From the NCBI GenBank assembly GCA_035551995.1, contig DASZME010000058.1, positions 1 to 64,000 on the forward strand: DNA of 64,000 nucleotides, read 5' to 3'. Position 1 is the first letter of the stretch, and each line of letters starts with the position of its first letter. Shown piece after piece: positions 33,449-43,063 of this stretch. The position numbers were made by a program, and so were the translations under genes. The stretch is from RYN-428 sp035551995. Its GTDB lineage: Bacteria; Planctomycetota; Phycisphaerae; Tepidisphaerales; Tepidisphaeraceae. The notes below the pieces were generated by a model that worked only from the letters and a program-made list of their open reading frames with translations, was not told the origin of the DNA and made no database searches.

Positions 33449-34450
33449 ATGAAAGCCATGGTACTGTCGGCGCCGGCGAAGATTGAAACATCCCCGCTGC
33501 GCCTCCGCGATTTGCCGATCCCCGAGCCACGACCTGACGAGGTGCGCGTGCGCGTCGAGGCGTGCGGCATATGCCGGACCGACCTGCATATCGCCGAGGG
33601 GGAATTGCCGCCGCGGAGGCCGGAGATCGTGCCGGGGCATCAGGTGGTTGGCGTCGTCGATGAATGTGGAGCGCAGACGAAGCGATTTAAGGTCGGCGAC
33701 CGAGTCGGCATCGCATGGCTGCGATCGACGTGCGGCGCCTGTCGCTATTGCCGGGGCGGGAATGAAAACCTTTGCCCTTACGCGCGGTTCACGGGGTATG
33801 ACGAAAACGGCGGGTTTGCCGAATACGCGGTGGTGAAGGAGGACTTCGCTTACGCCATGCCGGTCGCCCTGGACGCGGTGGCATGCACGCCGTTGCTGTG
33901 CGCCGGCATCATTGGCTTTCGCGCCCTTCGGCGGGCGGAGGCTCGGCCCGGTTGCCGATTGGGATTGTATGGGTTCGGATCGTCGGCACATATCGTCATT
34001 CAAATCGCCCGTCATTGGGGCTGCGCGATCTATGTCATGACGCGAAGCGAACGCCAACAGACACTTGCCCGGGAGCTTGGCGCCACCTGGGTCGGCGGCG
34101 CCGTGGAGGCGCCCCCCGAAAAACTCGATAGCGCCATTCTATTCGCCCCCGTCGGTGAACTTGTGCCTCCCGCCATGGAAGCCCTGGACATGGGCGGCAC
34201 GCTCGCCGTCGCGGGAATTTATTCCACCGACTTTCCGCCGCTCAACTATGAGCGGCATCTGTTCCACGAAAAAAATCTGCGCAGCGTGACGGCCAACACG
34301 CGCGAGGATGGCCGCGATCTGCTGAACATCGCGGCGCAAATCCCGCTGCGCCCGCAGACCACCACCTATCCGCTGGCGGACGCTAACCAGGCGCTGGCCG
34401 ACCTGAAACATGACGCATTTCAGGGTTCAGGCGTTCTGATCATTCGCTGA
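33449..34450 (+). CDS. Zinc-dependent alcohol dehydrogenase (TIGR02822-like)
   Basis: A 333-residue MDR-superfamily dehydrogenase. Catalytic zinc ligands are seen at Cys42 (ICRTDLH) and His64 in PGHQVVG; four structural-zinc cysteines lie at 95, 98, 101 and 109 (CGACRYCRGGNENLC). The Rossmann fold follows with GLYGFGSSAHIVIQIA. The pattern, including LRSTCGACRYCRGGNENLCPYARFTGYDENGGFAEY, is typical of the zinc alcohol dehydrogenase family TIGR02822. The start lacks a strong ribosome-binding site. It stands alone, divergent from the DUF1592-type gene. Confidence 0.9.
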   Translation: MKAMVLSAPAKIETSPLRLRDLPIPEPRPDEVRVRVEACGICRTDLHIAEGELPPRRPEIVPGHQVVGVVDECGAQTKRFKVGDRVGIAWLRSTCGACRYCRGGNENLCPYARFTGYDENGGFAEYAVVKEDFAYAMPVALDAVACTPLLCAGIIGFRALRRAEARPGCRLGLYGFGSSAHIVIQIARHWGCAIYVMTRSERQQTLARELGATWVGGAVEAPPEKLDSAILFAPVGELVPPAMEALDMGGTLAVAGIYSTDFPPLNYERHLFHEKNLRSVTANTREDGRDLLNIAAQIPLRPQTTTYPLADANQALADLKHDAFQGSGVLIIR

Positions 34451-34543
34451 TCCGCCTCCGCGCGGGAAGGATACCGTCGACGTGTGATTCGACTATTTCG
34501 AATTCATTTCATACATTCGGCATTTTGCACCGACAACTGTTCG

Positions 34544-34634
34544 TCAGGGCAATCGCTTTTGGCCGTCTTACGCCCTCCCCCGCGTACCGGGAGAGGGAAC
34601 CGGAGGGGCAATAATTTAAAAGCGATCGCTCTCA
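34544..34634 (-). repeat. 91-bp MITE-like element, copy 2
   Basis: Reverse-orientation copy of the element at 13190-13280. It starts TCAGGGCAATCGCTTTTG and ends with AAAAGCGATCGCTCTCA (34618-34634). A hand alignment against the complement of copy 1 shows only scattered differences and one compensating insertion/deletion pair, giving the same total length. It lies 21 bases before the nucleoside-hydrolase-like start. Confidence 0.8.
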
Positions 34635-34655
34635 GCTGTTCTTACGATTGAACCC

Positions 34656-35690
34656 ATGACCAACACAAACGAATTGACCCACGCGCCCCACCGCCACCCG
34701 CTCGCCGTCCTCATCGCACTGGCACTGGCGATACTGATCTCATCGAGTCGTGCATCGGCCGACGCGGTCAAGGTAATATTTGACACGGACATCTCCAGCG
34801 ACGTGGATGACTGCGGGGCACTTGCGGTCTTGAACGCGCTGGCCGATCAGGGGGAAGCGCAGATTCTGGCGTGCGTGGTAAACGGGCATGATTTCGATAA
34901 GGCGTCGGCCGCCGCCGTAAACGTAATTAACACCTATTACGGACGCGGCGCCGTACCGGTCGGCGCCTACCACGGAAGCCACGGCGCGCCGTCGCATAGT
35001 CCGTACACGGCGAAACTGCGAGACGAATTCCCGCACACCGCTCCGCCCGACGACAAGGCGCCTGATGCCGTGGCGGTCTATCGCCGCGCGCTGGCCGACG
35101 CCCCGGACGGCGGCGTCGTCGTCATCAGCGTCGGATTTCTCATGAATCTGAGCGATCTTCTGGATTCCAAGTCCGACGACATCTCCTCCCTGCCCGGCCC
35201 GGAACTGGTACGAAAGAAAGTGCGGCGGCTGGTGGTCATGGGCGGCCAATTCCCCAATCCCAAACACTTCAAGGAATGGAATTTTACCGCCAGCAACGTC
35301 GGTCCCGATACCCAGCACGTCGTTGAAAACTGGCCGACCGAAATCTTGTTCGACGGCTTTAGCATCGGCCAGGGAATCAGCACCGGCAAAGCGCTGGAAG
35401 CGACGCCCCCGGTAAACCCGGTCCGGCGAGCGTATCAGCTCTACAATAATGCCTTAAAAAACGGCCGCTCAAGCTGGGATCCCAGCACGGTACTGGCCGC
35501 CGTTCGCGACCCGCGGCAATATTGGAACGTCGTTTCCGACGGCTGTTGCAGCGTCGAAAAAAACGGCGTGAATGGCTGGACGCCCACGCCGCATCGAGGC
35601 CATTCATACCTCGCCCCCAAGCTCGACAACGCCGAGATGGCGCGCATATTGGATTCGCTCATGGCCCTTCCGCCGGCAAAGAAGCCGTGA
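34656..35690 (+). CDS. Secreted nucleoside hydrolase-like protein
   Basis: A 344-residue protein with a signal peptide (about residues 1-36, ending ASADA). The N-terminal VKVIFDTDISSDVDDCGALAVLNAL is the calcium-binding D-T-D-x-x-x-D-x-D-D motif of inosine/uridine-preferring nucleoside hydrolases. Later segments (VVISVGFLMNLSDLL, RRLVVMGGQFP, NVGPDTQHVVENWP) follow the same fold, and WDPSTVLAAV matches the C-terminal D of the site. Secreted homologues may act on nucleosides or other N-ribosides outside the cell. Substrate unknown. Confidence 0.85.
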   Translation: MTNTNELTHAPHRHPLAVLIALALAILISSSRASADAVKVIFDTDISSDVDDCGALAVLNALADQGEAQILACVVNGHDFDKASAAAVNVINTYYGRGAVPVGAYHGSHGAPSHSPYTAKLRDEFPHTAPPDDKAPDAVAVYRRALADAPDGGVVVISVGFLMNLSDLLDSKSDDISSLPGPELVRKKVRRLVVMGGQFPNPKHFKEWNFTASNVGPDTQHVVENWPTEILFDGFSIGQGISTGKALEATPPVNPVRRAYQLYNNALKNGRSSWDPSTVLAAVRDPRQYWNVVSDGCCSVEKNGVNGWTPTPHRGHSYLAPKLDNAEMARILDSLMALPPAKKP

Positions 35691-35693
35691 AGC

Positions 35694-38600
35694 TTATTGA
35701 AGAATGATGAATCGAGGATCGGCGGCGGGAACTGTCTTTTGCGGCAGCCGAGCCAGGCGGGGAAACACGGCCGATTCAAATCGAGTGGCGGCGTCGACGT
35801 TTCCCTTGACCGTAATTGCGTGAATGCCGCTCCCGGCGCCGGCGGATGTGTCGTCGCCGTCGCCGAGGAGGCCATCGCCGGGCGAGACACCCGCCCCAAT
35901 AAACGAGGCGGCGATCGATCCGGTGATCTTCATCGCCAAAAGCAGGCCGGGACCAAAGCCGTCGGCGGCGCCGCCAAATTCACCGTCCGTGCCGAGATTA
36001 GCGCCGGCGAGGACCATCGCGTCGGACAGATTCGCGGCGGTGAAACTTTTAATTTGTTGAGCGGCGATCACGCCGGTCGTGGCGCCGAGGTTCACCATCC
36101 CAAGGACGCCGGCGGCCGAAAGCGATCCGCTGAAGCTGCCGGCCTTTAGACTTGCGATTCCGCCCGCGCTGATAACCACGCCGCTGACCGCCGCGAACGT
36201 CAGCTTGCCGATTCCCGAAGTCGAGGAAAGCGTGCCGGACAGCGTAGCGGTCGGGGCGACCAGCGATCTCAAGTTTCCCGTCACGGAAATATCCAAAAGA
36301 CCCAGCGTATTCGCGCCCCCTTTTGTGTGAATGGCGAGGGAGGGAGCGCCGGTCAGAGTCAGTTGCAGATTATTGCCGATGCGGGATACAGTTCCGGCGC
36401 CGCCGTGACAGGTAATGGTAACGATCGCGCCGTTGGGGAGCGTAAATGCGGGAAGACGTTTTTTTCCCAGCGCGCCGATGCTCGTGGCGCCGGCGGAAAC
36501 AGGCTGGAGTCGACGGACGACGCTGAGCTGACTATTGCGCGCCCCGATCAGAATACCGCCATCCGCTTGATAGCCGGCGAACGGGTAATCGAGTGAGATC
36601 GGAGGGTATTCAACCGTAGCCGCCGACCCGGAACCTGCGCCGATCGACGATGTCGGCATTGGCGCAGGTAGGGTCGTTTGGCCGGCGGCTGCGAAGGCGG
36701 CATCGAGCGATCCGTCAGGATTAAAGACGGCGACGGCGGTTTGCGTTGCGGCGGCGGTTCCGGTCGTGCCGGCAAGGAGGAACTGGCCGGTGGAAGCATT
36801 CACGGCGATGGCGCCGCCGCGGTCAGAGGCGGCGTCGAATGTCGCGGCGCTGACGCCGCCGGCGCCGAAGGTCGCGTCGAGTTGGCCGTCGGAAAGCAAT
36901 CGTACGGCCGCGAGGCCCCCGGCGGGCGCTTGGCCGGAGGCGAGAATGTTGCCCCCGGGTTGTAAAGCGATATCGAGCGGCACGACATCGCCGCCGGAAT
37001 CCTGGGCGGATAATTGCGGGATCGACGCAAAGCCCGCCGCGGCGAAGGCCGAGTCGATTCCGCCGTCCGCATCAAGGCGGAAAACGGTGACGGCCGCGCC
37101 GGAAGCGCCGATGCCGACGATCCGCCCGGCGCCTTCGACGAGCACGTTTTCGACGATGCCGTTAGAGGCGCCGTCGAGCGTTTCTTGGCCGCCGGCGGGG
37201 TATGCCGGGTCGTCGCCGCCGGCTGAATTAAAGCTCGCGTCGAGATCGCCGGCGGCGGTAAGACGCGCCACGGCGAAAAGGTCGTTCGCGCCGCCGGCGA
37301 CGATGATCGAACCGTCCGGTTCCCGTGCGCCGCCATAAGCGACCGCCGGCGAATTCGATCCGAAATTCACCGTCGCTTCGCCGCCGGTCGCGAACGCGGT
37401 ATCGGCCGACCCGTCGGCGTTGAAGCGACTGATCAGGAAGTTTGCGCCCGCTGCGCCGACGGCGACGATTTGACCGCTCGGTTCGACGAATCCGCCGTAA
37501 AACGCCTCGCCTTGGGCCGTGGTCACGACGCCGTTAACCCCGAACGTGGAATCAAGGGCGCCGCTCGGCGTCAGTCGTTCGATAACGCCTTGCGAGGCGC
37601 CGGACGCAAAATCACCCTGGAAACCGACGGCAAGTATATTCCCGTCCGGCTCCTGGAAGATTTGCTCCACCGCGAACGCGAACGTGGTATTTCCCGTCGG
37701 CGCCCCGGCGCTCGACAGAGCGCCGAAGGCCGGGTCCTGAATCAGATTGAACGAGAAGGAAGAGGTTGTCGTGGCGACGACATTGCCGGCTTGATCCGTC
37801 ACGGACGCTCCGACGACGGTAACCGCATAGGTTCCCATGTTGGAACCGTCGAACGCGCCGCCGGGAGCGGCGGCGGTATAGACGGCGGTGATGGACTGGC
37901 CGCTTCCGCTGACGCCGGCCAGCGTGATCGGTAGAACGACGCCCTGCGGCGACGTCACCGTCAGATTGGATGCCGCGAGGGTGGCGGCGTTGATCGTGGC
38001 GGCATCGGTGTAAACGACGGTGATGGTCTGGACGGCGGCGCCGACGGCGGTGATGTCCGGCGCGGAGATCGACGCGGCCAGGGGAGACGACGCGGTCGTC
38101 ACGTCAACCGTAAACGTCGCCGTGCTTGCCGCCGCGGTATTCCCCGCCGCGTCGGCGACCTGGTCGGCGTTGAGCATGATCCGGTACGTTCCGTTGTCCG
38201 CTTGTTGCCACGCGCCGCCGGGCGCGTCGATGGTATAGGTGGCGTTAAGGGCGGCGGCGTTGGCGTCGGGCGATTTGCTGACGGAGCTCACCGCCAGTGC
38301 CTGTCCGCCTGGCCCGATGACGGAAATGTTCGCCACGCCGACGGTATTGGCGGCGACGGCGACGTTGTCGGTGTAGGCGATCGTTACCGCTTCGCTGGGA
38401 CCGCCCGCCTTCGTGATCGGCGGCGCGGAAATGACGGCCACGGGCGCCGCGGTATCGCCGACGCTGACGGTAAACGTCGCCGACGATGCGATGTTTCCGT
38501 CGCCTTTCACGTCTTTCACGGCGCCGGCGGAGATGTTCATCGTGTAGATGCCGCTGTTGCTCACGCTCCATCCGCCGGGCGGCGCGGCGATCGAATACGC

Positions 38601-41600
38601 CGCCGTCACCGACATCCCGGCGCCGCTGATCCCGGCCAGAGTGACCGCCGGGGCGATTCCATTGGGGCCGCCGACGGTGAGATTGGAGGCGGCGATCGTC
38701 GTGGTATCGATCGCCGAGACCGCGTCGCCGTAGATGACCGTGACGGTCTGGGCGGCGCCGGCGGAGGTGATGTCGGGCGCGGCGATCTGGGCCGTCGGCG
38801 ATACGCCGGGGATGACCACGTTAAAGGTTTGCGTGACGGCGGCGGCGGCGTTCGCGGCGGCGTCCTTCACCTGGCGGGCCAGCAAGGAGATGGTGTAGGT
38901 GCCGTCGTCGGAATTGGTCCAGCCGCCGCCGGGAGCGGCCACGGTGTAGGTGGCGGTGATCGATCGGGAAAGCGCGTCGGGAACCGAGACCACTGACTTG
39001 ATCGTCAGCGAAGGGTTTCCCGGACCGCCGACTTTCAAGTTACCGATCTTGATCGTCGCGGGATCGACGGCGACATCGTCGGCATAGACCACCGTGACGA
39101 TCTCGCTCGTCCCGCCGGCCGTCGTGACGTCCGCCGCCTTCATGACGGCGGTGGGCGCCGTCGTATCGGGAATCGCGACATTGAACGTCGCCGAGGCGGC
39201 GGCGTTGCCGTTGCCGTTGAGGTCTTTCACCGCGCCGGCGTTGACGGTTACGGTATAGACGCCGTCGTCGGTCACCTGCCAGGAGCCGCCGGGCGCGTCG
39301 ATCGCATAGGTCGCGCGAGCCGTCTGCCCGTTGACGCTCACGCTGGCCAGGCTCACGGATAACGACGCATTGCCCGGCCCAACCGCGCCGACATTAAGCG
39401 ATCCGATCGTGGAGGCGTTGATGGCGGCCTCGGAATCGGTGTAGAGAACCGTAATGGTTTCCGGATTGAACGTGGCGGCGGCAATGTTGGGCGCGGTGAC
39501 GGCGGCGACCGGGGAGGCCGAATGCGTATCGACGGTGAATGTCCGAGGCGCCGCGGTCGCGACGTTGCCGGACGTGTCGGTGACTTGTCCGGTCAGCGCC
39601 ACGGTGTAGGGACCGTCGCCGCCTGCGGTCCACGCCCCGCCGGGCGGCGTCACCTTATACGTGGCCGTGATCGTTTTGGCGTTGGAGTTGGGCGCGACGG
39701 CGAACGACGCGACGTTCAGCGTCGTGCCGCCCGGACCCGTGACGGCGATATTCCCCGCGCCGATCGTGGCGACTTTCACCGCTATGTTGTCGACGTACAC
39801 CACCGTCACCGTCTCGCTCGATCCGCCGGCGGAGGTGACGTTGTTGGCGGTGATCGTGGCGGTCGGGGCGATCGCGTCGGGAATCGCCACGCTGAACGTC
39901 GAAGACGTGGCGGCGTTTCCGTGCCCGTTGGCGTCTTTGACGGCGTTGGCGCCGACAAGAACGGAATATGAATCGTCGTCCCCGGCGTCCCACGATCCCC
40001 CCGGCGCCGCCGCCGCGTAGGCCGCCGTTACCGTTCCGCCGCTTCCGCTTGTACCGAGTAACGTCACGCTCAACGCCACGCCATGGCTGCTCATGACCGT
40101 CAGGTCCGACGCATTGATCGTACTCACGTTGATGGCCGATTCCGCATCGGTGTAGACGACCGTGATCGTCTCCGGGCTGGACGTGGCGGCGACGATGTTC
40201 GGGGCCGTGACGCTTGGCGTGGGCGAAACGGAATTGGTGTTGACGTCAAATGTCTTGGGCGTCGCGGTCGCGGGATGAGCCGAGGTGTCGGTGACCTCGC
40301 CGGTGAGGGAGACGGTATACGACCCGTCGTCGCCGGGACTCCATGATCCGCCGGGGGCGGCGACGGCATAGGTCACGGTAATCGTAGCCGCGTCGGCGCT
40401 GGGGACGGCGGAAAAGCCCGTGACCGACAGGGGCGTTCCGCCCGGCCCGATGACCGAGATATTCCCGTTGGCGATCGTGTCGAACTGCACGGCGACGTCG
40501 TCGGCGTAAACGACGGTGACCGTTTCGCTTGTGGCGCCGGGGGAGGTGATATTCGGCGCGGAAATCGTGGCGGTCGGCGCGGTGGTGTCGGGAATGGCGA
40601 CGGAGAATGTGGTCGAAGCCGAAGGGTTCGCATTGCCGTTGACGTCCCTGACGGCGTTGCGGGCGACGTGGACGGTGTAGGCGCCGTTGTCGGCGATGGT
40701 CCACGATCCGCCGGGCGCGGCGGCGTTATAGACGGCGGTGGCGGTGTCGCCGCTGGTGGTCATGCCGGCGAACGTGATCGGCAACGACGCGCCGTGGCTG
40801 TCGGTGACGGTTACGTTGGAGGCGCCGATCGTGCTGGTATCGATCGCCGACGAGAGACTGGAATAGGTGACGGTGATCGCTTCGATCGATGCGCCGGCGG
40901 AGGTGATGTTCGGCGCCGACGCCGATGCCGTCGGCGGCGCGGGGGTCAGCAGCAGCGCGTGGGACAAATTTTGCGCGTCGGTTCCGTCGCCGGCGATCTG
41001 CCCGCTCGAGTTGATGGCGCTGGCGTCGTTTAGCGTAAAGGCGGAAGCGCCGACGAGATTATTCAGATCGCGATTGCCGTCGATCGTCGTCCAAAGAACG
41101 GCGTGATTCGGACTTCCCTGGCTGGCGAAAGACCCTGCCGTGCCGACGATCTGGTCCGAAGCGTTGATTCCCAATCCGCCGGTTCCGCTGAATCCGGCCA
41201 GCGCGCCCAGATCCTGCATTCCGCCGGCCGACGTCCAGAGAATAAGATCGGGCGTGTTGGAGCCGTTGAACGAAGTGCCGGTGACGTGGCCGCCGGCGTT
41301 GACGGCGTTGGCCGTCGATATGTCGGTCGCGCCGGCCAGCGTGCCCAGATCCTGCATGCCGGCGCTGGCCGACCAGATAAACGCATGCTCATTGCCGCCT
41401 GGATTGGAAGCGGCGCCGACGACCTCGCCAGCGTCGTTGATCGCGTCGGCGACGGTGTTGGTAAAGCCCGGAAGCGTTCCCAGCGATTGCATGCCGTCGC
41501 CGGCAGTCCAGATGAAGGCGTGGAGGCCGTCGCTGGCGTCTTGCGAGAAGCCGACGATTTCACCGCTGCCGTTGACGGCTTGCGCCTGGCTTGTGACATC

Positions 41601-41996
41601 GCCGGCCAGCGTTCCGAGGTCGATCATGCCGCCGCTGTTGGTCCAGACGAAGGCATGTTCGGTCGGGTCGGCGCCGGTGCTGGTATCCGAGCCGCCGACG
41701 ACTTCGCCGGAATCGTTTACGCTATACGCTTCGCTTTGTGGCCCGCCCAGCGTTCCCAAGTCTTGCATGCCGCCGGCGGAGGTCCAGAAGAAGGCATGGT
41801 TCACGCCGCCGCTGGCCGACGCCGTTCCCGCGACCTGGCCGGACGAGTTGATCGCGACGGCCGTGCTCGCGCCGCCGCCGGGAAGCGTGCCCAGATCGGT
41901 CACGGCGTACGCTGCGCTCAGCAGCGTTCGCGGCTCCAATCGCTCGGCGAAAACGCGCGCTGGGCGCATCGGATGTCGATTGCGACGAACCGGCAT
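35694..41996 (-). CDS. Giant LEPR-XLL surface protein with HAF, Ig-like and delta-60 repeats
   Basis: A 2100-residue exported protein. Residues 20-27 are LEPRTLLS, the planctomycete LEPR-XLL motif. Residues about 29-345 are HAF-type repeats (DLGTL...AINxxGxVxG, about eight). Residues about 350-1410 are nine Ig/cadherin-like repeats of about 117 residues that alternate between two types. Residues about 1410-1700 carry delta-60-like repeats (LDSTFGVNGVVTT-type), expected to form a propeller. The last 400 residues are Gly/Ala/Ser/Thr-rich with regular short strands. GGGAG precedes the ATG by a few bases. It is probably an adhesin or S-layer-like surface protein. It converges with the nucleoside-hydrolase-like gene. 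Confidence 0.92.
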   Translation of the reverse strand: MPVRRNRHPMRPARVFAERLEPRTLLSAAYAVTDLGTLPGGGASTAVAINSSGQVAGTASASGGVNHAFFWTSAGGMQDLGTLGGPQSEAYSVNDSGEVVGGSDTSTGADPTEHAFVWTNSGGMIDLGTLAGDVTSQAQAVNGSGEIVGFSQDASDGLHAFIWTAGDGMQSLGTLPGFTNTVADAINDAGEVVGAASNPGGNEHAFIWSASAGMQDLGTLAGATDISTANAVNAGGHVTGTSFNGSNTPDLILWTSAGGMQDLGALAGFSGTGGLGINASDQIVGTAGSFASQGSPNHAVLWTTIDGNRDLNNLVGASAFTLNDASAINSSGQIAGDGTDAQNLSHALLLTPAPPTASASAPNITSAGASIEAITVTYSSLSSAIDTSTIGASNVTVTDSHGASLPITFAGMTTSGDTATAVYNAAAPGGSWTIADNGAYTVHVARNAVRDVNGNANPSASTTFSVAIPDTTAPTATISAPNITSPGATSETVTVVYADDVAVQFDTIANGNISVIGPGGTPLSVTGFSAVPSADAATITVTYAVAAPGGSWSPGDDGSYTVSLTGEVTDTSAHPATATPKTFDVNTNSVSPTPSVTAPNIVAATSSPETITVVYTDAESAINVSTINASDLTVMSSHGVALSVTLLGTSGSGGTVTAAYAAAAPGGSWDAGDDDSYSVLVGANAVKDANGHGNAATSSTFSVAIPDAIAPTATITANNVTSAGGSSETVTVVYVDNIAVKVATIGAGNIAVTGPGGTTLNVASFAVAPNSNAKTITATYKVTPPGGAWTAGGDGPYTVALTGQVTDTSGNVATAAPRTFTVDTHSASPVAAVTAPNIAAATFNPETITVLYTDSEAAINASTIGSLNVGAVGPGNASLSVSLASVSVNGQTARATYAIDAPGGSWQVTDDGVYTVTVNAGAVKDLNGNGNAAASATFNVAIPDTTAPTAVMKAADVTTAGGTSEIVTVVYADDVAVDPATIKIGNLKVGGPGNPSLTIKSVVSVPDALSRSITATYTVAAPGGGWTNSDDGTYTISLLARQVKDAAANAAAAVTQTFNVVIPGVSPTAQIAAPDITSAGAAQTVTVIYGDAVSAIDTTTIAASNLTVGGPNGIAPAVTLAGISGAGMSVTAAYSIAAPPGGWSVSNSGIYTMNISAGAVKDVKGDGNIASSATFTVSVGDTAAPVAVISAPPITKAGGPSEAVTIAYTDNVAVAANTVGVANISVIGPGGQALAVSSVSKSPDANAAALNATYTIDAPGGAWQQADNGTYRIMLNADQVADAAGNTAAASTATFTVDVTTASSPLAASISAPDITAVGAAVQTITVVYTDAATINAATLAASNLTVTSPQGVVLPITLAGVSGSGQSITAVYTAAAPGGAFDGSNMGTYAVTVVGASVTDQAGNVVATTTSSFSFNLIQDPAFGALSSAGAPTGNTTFAFAVEQIFQEPDGNILAVGFQGDFASGASQGVIERLTPSGALDSTFGVNGVVTTAQGEAFYGGFVEPSGQIVAVGAAGANFLISRFNADGSADTAFATGGEATVNFGSNSPAVAYGGAREPDGSIIVAGGANDLFAVARLTAAGDLDASFNSAGGDDPAYPAGGQETLDGASNGIVENVLVEGAGRIVGIGASGAAVTVFRLDADGGIDSAFAAAGFASIPQLSAQDSGGDVVPLDIALQPGGNILASGQAPAGGLAAVRLLSDGQLDATFGAGGVSAATFDAASDRGGAIAVNASTGQFLLAGTTGTAAATQTAVAVFNPDGSLDAAFAAAGQTTLPAPMPTSSIGAGSGSAATVEYPPISLDYPFAGYQADGGILIGARNSQLSVVRRLQPVSAGATSIGALGKKRLPAFTLPNGAIVTITCHGGAGTVSRIGNNLQLTLTGAPSLAIHTKGGANTLGLLDISVTGNLRSLVAPTATLSGTLSSTSGIGKLTFAAVSGVVISAGGIASLKAGSFSGSLSAAGVLGMVNLGATTGVIAAQQIKSFTAANLSDAMVLAGANLGTDGEFGGAADGFGPGLLLAMKITGSIAASFIGAGVSPGDGLLGDGDDTSAGAGSGIHAITVKGNVDAATRFESAVFPRLARLPQKTVPAADPRFIILQ

Positions 41997-42315
41997 TCAA
42001 CTCCCGTCGGAAATTCCTTTAGGCGCCCGCTGCTTCATGTGACAAACCCATTCATAGATTAGCCCATCCAGACGATTGCGCCTACGCAGAAGTTAGCTCC
42101 GACCACTCACGATGTGTGCGAAAATAAGCATATTTTTCCCGTCAGACGATCCGGCGGCGCGACATAGGAATAGATGTAACGAAGACGCGGTTTCACCTGA
42201 AACAAAAGCCGCGACAAAAGGGGAGATTGATTAATTCTTAACATTCAGGCCCTGCCGTGAACGCGATGTTCGCGATTCACAGCAAAAAGGGGGCCAACTT
42301 TTGAAGGAGTCTGCC
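41997..42315. other. Divergent intergenic region between LEPR-type genes
   Basis: About 320 bases lie between the start of the giant LEPR-XLL gene (minus) and the first small LEPR gene (plus), so promoters for both must be here. The region is AT-richer than its flanks. Bases 42255-42278 form an imperfect hairpin (GTGAA...TTCAC outer arms, CGCGA...TCGCG inner) in the expected leader of the plus-strand gene. I cannot define promoter elements with confidence. Confidence 0.45.
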
Positions 42316-42537
42316 ATGCGTCTATTTTCAACTCTGCGCGTTCGTACCGAAAAGTCGGCCGCCGTCGCGACCGCAATCCGTCGATCCGCCGCCGGGAACC
42401 GCCCCTCTTCGGCCGTGATCGAAAGTCTCGAGCCGCGCGAAATGATGTCCGCGACGGTTGACGGCGCCCCCTGGTGCGGCACCGTGACCCACCATCCCCT
42501 CCCACGCCCGTCTGTCGTCGTCGTGTTTCACGCCTGA
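42316..42537 (+). CDS. Small LEPR-motif exported peptide-like protein, paralogue 1
   Basis: A 73-residue protein. AAGGAG 7 bases upstream fixes the ATG at 42316. The N-terminal 35 residues are basic and Ser/Ala-rich, followed by IESLEPREMMSATV (residues 37-50), which closely resembles the LEPR-XLL motif of giant planctomycete proteins. Only about 25 residues follow, including CGTVTHHPLPRP. Its neighbour at 42625-42939 has the same layout, so this is a duplicated small-gene family and not a gene remnant. No function is known. Confidence 0.65.
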   Translation: MRLFSTLRVRTEKSAAVATAIRRSAAGNRPSSAVIESLEPREMMSATVDGAPWCGTVTHHPLPRPSVVVVFHA

Positions 42538-42624
42538 TCTTCGTCAACCGCGTCACCTCGTCGCCGAATGAACCCCCGATCGTTTCGGCGGCGGCGAAAT
42601 GACCTTTTTGCAAGGAATCGAACC

Positions 42625-42939
42625 ATGCGTTCTCTACGATCCATACTCTGCTCATCCAATAAACGTGCGAATCCGTCCGCCTCCATCACCGCCGGCCGAT
42701 CCGGCGCCATGATCGAAGGACTGGAATCGCGACAGCTCTTTTCGGTTGCCCTGCTGCACCCGGCGGTTATCCCCGTTGCCATTAAGGCGGCCCCGGCCGC
42801 CGTCAGCGTCAAGCCCGCTTCGGCGGCGGCGGATAACGACGGCGACATCATCTGCGGCACCGTGTCGCATTTCCCCATTCCTATCCCCATCCACATTAAC
42901 GTGGGCGCAGTCGCTGTCGCGCAAATCGCGGCGCGCTGA
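42625..42939 (+). CDS. Small LEPR-motif exported peptide-like protein, paralogue 2
   Basis: A 104-residue protein with AAGGA 8 bases before the ATG at 42625. A basic, Ser-rich leader is followed by IEGLESRQLFSVAL (a LEPR-XLL variant with Ser for Pro), an Ala/Val/Pro-rich stretch, and ICGTVSHFPIPIPI, the counterpart of CGTVTHHPLPRP in the preceding gene. The leader (MRSLRSIL...), motif and CGTV block occur in the same order in both proteins. The gene is followed by a strong terminator at 43064-43108, so the two form a small operon. Confidence 0.65.
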   Translation: MRSLRSILCSSNKRANPSASITAGRSGAMIEGLESRQLFSVALLHPAVIPVAIKAAPAAVSVKPASAAADNDGDIICGTVSHFPIPIPIHINVGAVAVAQIAAR

Positions 42940-43000
42940 CGCAGCGGCGTCCCGTCGCACGATAGAGCCTCTTCCGTTTGCCGCGGCGTTTATGCGTTTA

Positions 43001-43027
43001 CCGGTCCCGCTTGCGGGGCGTGTTTCG
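43001..43027 (-). repeat. REP-like palindromic repeat, inverted copy
   Basis: CCCGCTTGCGGGGCGTGTTTCG is the complement of the unit and its left flank at 13028-13050 with one change. It sits between the small LEPR operon and its terminator. Confidence 0.6.
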
Positions 43028-43063
43028 CGACCGAACTCGCGCCCCCAACATGAAAGAAGCGGT

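Noticed and set aside
42316..42939. The small LEPR genes as broken N-termini of giant genes
   Set aside because: Each has its own ribosome-binding site and stop, both share a C-terminal block, and a strong terminator follows; no further repeats of a giant protein are found downstream.
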